Made by a program: the position numbers and the translations under genes. This document shows positions 14,992 to 16,673 of a stretch of 16,673 bases of DNA, piece after piece (positions within the stretch are counted from its first letter, which is position 1; every line of letters begins with the position of its first letter). This stretch comes from Bacteroidales bacterium (GTDB lineage Bacteria; Bacteroidota; Bacteroidia; Bacteroidales; UBA932). Where the stretch lies: assembly GCA_018433265.1 (NCBI GenBank), contig JAHDRO010000399.1:1-16673 (forward strand), in the 5' to 3' direction. The notes under the pieces were generated by a model. The model was not told the DNA's origin. It did not search any database and was given only the letters and a program-made list of their open reading frames with translations.

Positions 14992-16673
14992 ATGGATGTG
15001 TTTACTCCTGAAGACAATGCTCTTATAGATAAGGAATTTGAAGAGCTGAGATTGGCCAGCCTTAAAAGATGCGCTGATCAATCTGAATATGAAATGGTGC
15101 TCAAGGCTTTTGAATTTGCGCGTTCTGCACATAATGGCGTGAGGAGAAGATCTGGAGAACCTTATATCATACATCCTATTTGTGTGGCTAAAATTGTTGT
15201 TCAGGAGATTGGTCTTGGATACAAATCGATTGTTAGTGCTCTAATTCATGACGTTATTGAAGATACAGAATATAATATAGAGGATATACAACGGCTCTTC
15301 GGAGCTAAAATCGCATCTCTTGTTGATGGATTAACTAAAATCAAAAGCGTATTTGATAGTTCTACAACAGGACAAGCTGAAAATTTCAAGAGAATTATCC
15401 TAACATTAAATGATGATGTTCGAGTTATATTGATTAAGCTTGCAGATAGGCTTCATAACATGAGGACTATAGATTCGATGCCTCAACTTAAGAAAGACAA
15501 GATTCTTAGTGAGACTATGTACATTTTTATTCCTCTTGCTCACAGACTCGGACTTTACAGTATCAAGTCTGAAATGGAAGATATTTGGTTAAAACATTCT
15601 TTCCCAAACGAGTACGACGAGATACAGGCTCGTATTGCGAAAACAGTAGCAGAAAGAGGCTTTGCAATCGACCAATTTATTGAGCCAATAGCAGAAAGTT
15701 TACACCAGGATAATTATGAATTTACTATCACAAAAAGGACTAAAACCCCCTACTCCATATGGAGAAAAATGATAGAAAAGCATATAACTTTCGATGAGGT
15801 ATATGATCTCTTTGCAGTAAGAATCGTCTTTGAACCAAAACCAAATCAGCCAGAAAGAGTACAATGTTGGCACATTTATTCTCTCATTACAGAAAATTAT
15901 CTTTCAAAAACAGACAGGATAAGAGATTGGGTAAGTACGCCTAAAGCAAATGGATACGAAGCTTTGCACTGCACTGTTCTTGGCAAGCAAGGCAATTGGA
16001 TTGAAGTTCAGATTCGCTCTAAAAGGATGGATGATGTGGCAGAAAGAGGCATTGCTGCTCATTGGGCATACAAGGGTGTCAAACTGTCAGAGAGCGAACT
16101 TGAAAATTGGCTCAACAGAGTCAGAGAAGTTCTTGAAAATCCAGATGTTAATGCATTAACTTTCCTGGATAATTTTCACAAGGAACTTTTTTCAAAAGAG
16201 ATCTTTGCCTTTACGCCAAAAGGCGATTCAATCTCTCTTCCCAAAGGCGCTACTGCTCTTGATTTTGCGTATGCAATACACAGTGAAATTGGTAATAAAG
16301 CTATTGCAGCAAAGGTCAATTATAAATTATTTCCTCTCTCCTATCAAATTAGAAACGGAGATCAGATTGAAATAATTACTGCTGAATCACAGAAGCCTCA
16401 ACGTGAATGGCTTGACTTTGTTAAAACCCCCAAGGCAAGGTTTCATATCATGGATGTACTCAATGCAGAGGGAAAAGCGCTTATAAAGGAAGGACAAAAC
16501 AAATTGAATGCAAAACTAAATGAACTTAATATTGCATCAGACCCTGCAATCTATAAAAAGTTGCTTGATATATACAAACAAAAGAATAAAGATGAACTTT
16601 TTTATAGGATTGGTGCATCAACAATTGATATTTCAGATCTTAAAGAAAAATTAGATAGTTATAAAGATAAAAG
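14992..16673 (+). CDS. rel: RelA/SpoT-family (p)ppGpp synthetase/hydrolase, cut by right edge
   Basis: An open frame of 560 codons from the ATG at 14992 to the right edge; relatives have about 730-750 residues, so the C-terminal helical and ACT domains are missing. It makes and degrades the stringent-response alarmone (p)ppGpp. The HD hydrolase domain (about 30-180) keeps the metal and catalytic residues: H61 in YIIHP, H86 and D87 in HDVIEDT (86-92), and D152 in LADRLHNMR. The synthetase domain (about 230-350) has RTKTPYSIWRKM (249-260), YDLFAVRIVF and EVQIRS (338-343). The TGS domain starts near 403 (FAFTPKGDSISLPKGATALDF). Both catalytic halves look intact, so a bifunctional enzyme is predicted. 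It begins 3 nt after hydG and likely shares its transcript. Whether it is called relA, spoT or rel depends on a phylogeny I cannot run. Confidence 0.93.
   Translation, partial: MDVFTPEDNALIDKEFEELRLASLKRCADQSEYEMVLKAFEFARSAHNGVRRRSGEPYIIHPICVAKIVVQEIGLGYKSIVSALIHDVIEDTEYNIEDIQRLFGAKIASLVDGLTKIKSVFDSSTTGQAENFKRIILTLNDDVRVILIKLADRLHNMRTIDSMPQLKKDKILSETMYIFIPLAHRLGLYSIKSEMEDIWLKHSFPNEYDEIQARIAKTVAERGFAIDQFIEPIAESLHQDNYEFTITKRTKTPYSIWRKMIEKHITFDEVYDLFAVRIVFEPKPNQPERVQCWHIYSLITENYLSKTDRIRDWVSTPKANGYEALHCTVLGKQGNWIEVQIRSKRMDDVAERGIAAHWAYKGVKLSESELENWLNRVREVLENPDVNALTFLDNFHKELFSKEIFAFTPKGDSISLPKGATALDFAYAIHSEIGNKAIAAKVNYKLFPLSYQIRNGDQIEIITAESQKPQREWLDFVKTPKARFHIMDVLNAEGKALIKEGQNKLNAKLNELNIASDPAIYKKLLDIYKQKNKDELFYRIGASTIDISDLKEKLDSYKDK

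Noticed and set aside
1..16673. CRISPR arrays, insertion sequences, rRNA and tRNA genes
   Set aside because: No regularly spaced repeats, transposase motifs or recognisable RNA gene sequences were seen by eye on either strand; a covariance-model search could still find a small RNA.

Overview
The window looks like chromosomal DNA of an anaerobic, AT-rich member of the Bacteroidales, or a close relative in Bacteroidota. The reasons are: promoter-like TAnnTTTG boxes, starts without Shine-Dalgarno sequences, a lipoprotein with an acidic stretch after the lipobox Cys, a cytoplasmic GH13 enzyme of the kind I recall from Bacteroides, and anaerobe genes (flavodiiron protein, HydG, PPi-type phosphofructokinase). 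No rRNA, tRNA or taxonomic marker gene is present, so genus is not assigned.

Region 1 (1 to about 2,350, minus strand) is clearly more GC-rich than the rest (about 55-65% in lines counted by hand, against mid-30s to mid-40s elsewhere). It holds three genes read right to left: a 352-residue protein, a 245-residue protein, and the first 160 codons of a third that runs off the left edge. The first and third are paralogues: their first 98 residues align without gaps with 40 identities, and a second conserved block lies near residue 150. None has a function I can name. Their style (short N-terminal signature, a TxxQ...W..LTxxQ..W pattern, beta-rich divergent tails) recalls uncharacterised phage- or mobile-element-encoded proteins of Bacteroidota. 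This is the most likely place for something undescribed.

Region 2 (2,353-2,885) is a 533-bp divergent intergenic stretch. It has a good Bacteroidota-type promoter for the minus-strand cassette, a GC-richer segment, and a perfect 19-bp palindrome.

Region 3 (2,886-6,438, plus strand) is a tight run: GHL10-family lipoprotein, umuD, a VanZ-like membrane protein and umuC. Gaps are 10 nt or less, or the genes overlap. It joins an outer-membrane glycosidase-like protein to an error-prone polymerase V-type module with a small membrane protein between its two halves.

Region 4 (6,419-9,322, minus strand) is a two-gene carbohydrate unit: PPi-dependent phosphofructokinase, then an intracellular GH13 alpha-amylase-type enzyme. 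The amylase gene overlaps the 3' end of umuC tail to tail.

Region 5 (9,396 to the right edge, plus strand) is a compact housekeeping run: ligA, a class A flavodiiron protein, a YihY-type membrane protein, hydG, and a RelA/SpoT homologue cut by the right edge. Flavodiiron protein plus HydG indicates a strict anaerobe that makes an [FeFe] hydrogenase and detoxifies O2 or NO. The hydrogenase itself and HydE/HydF lie outside the window. Regions 4 and 5 diverge from a 73-bp spacer with overlapping promoter-like boxes.
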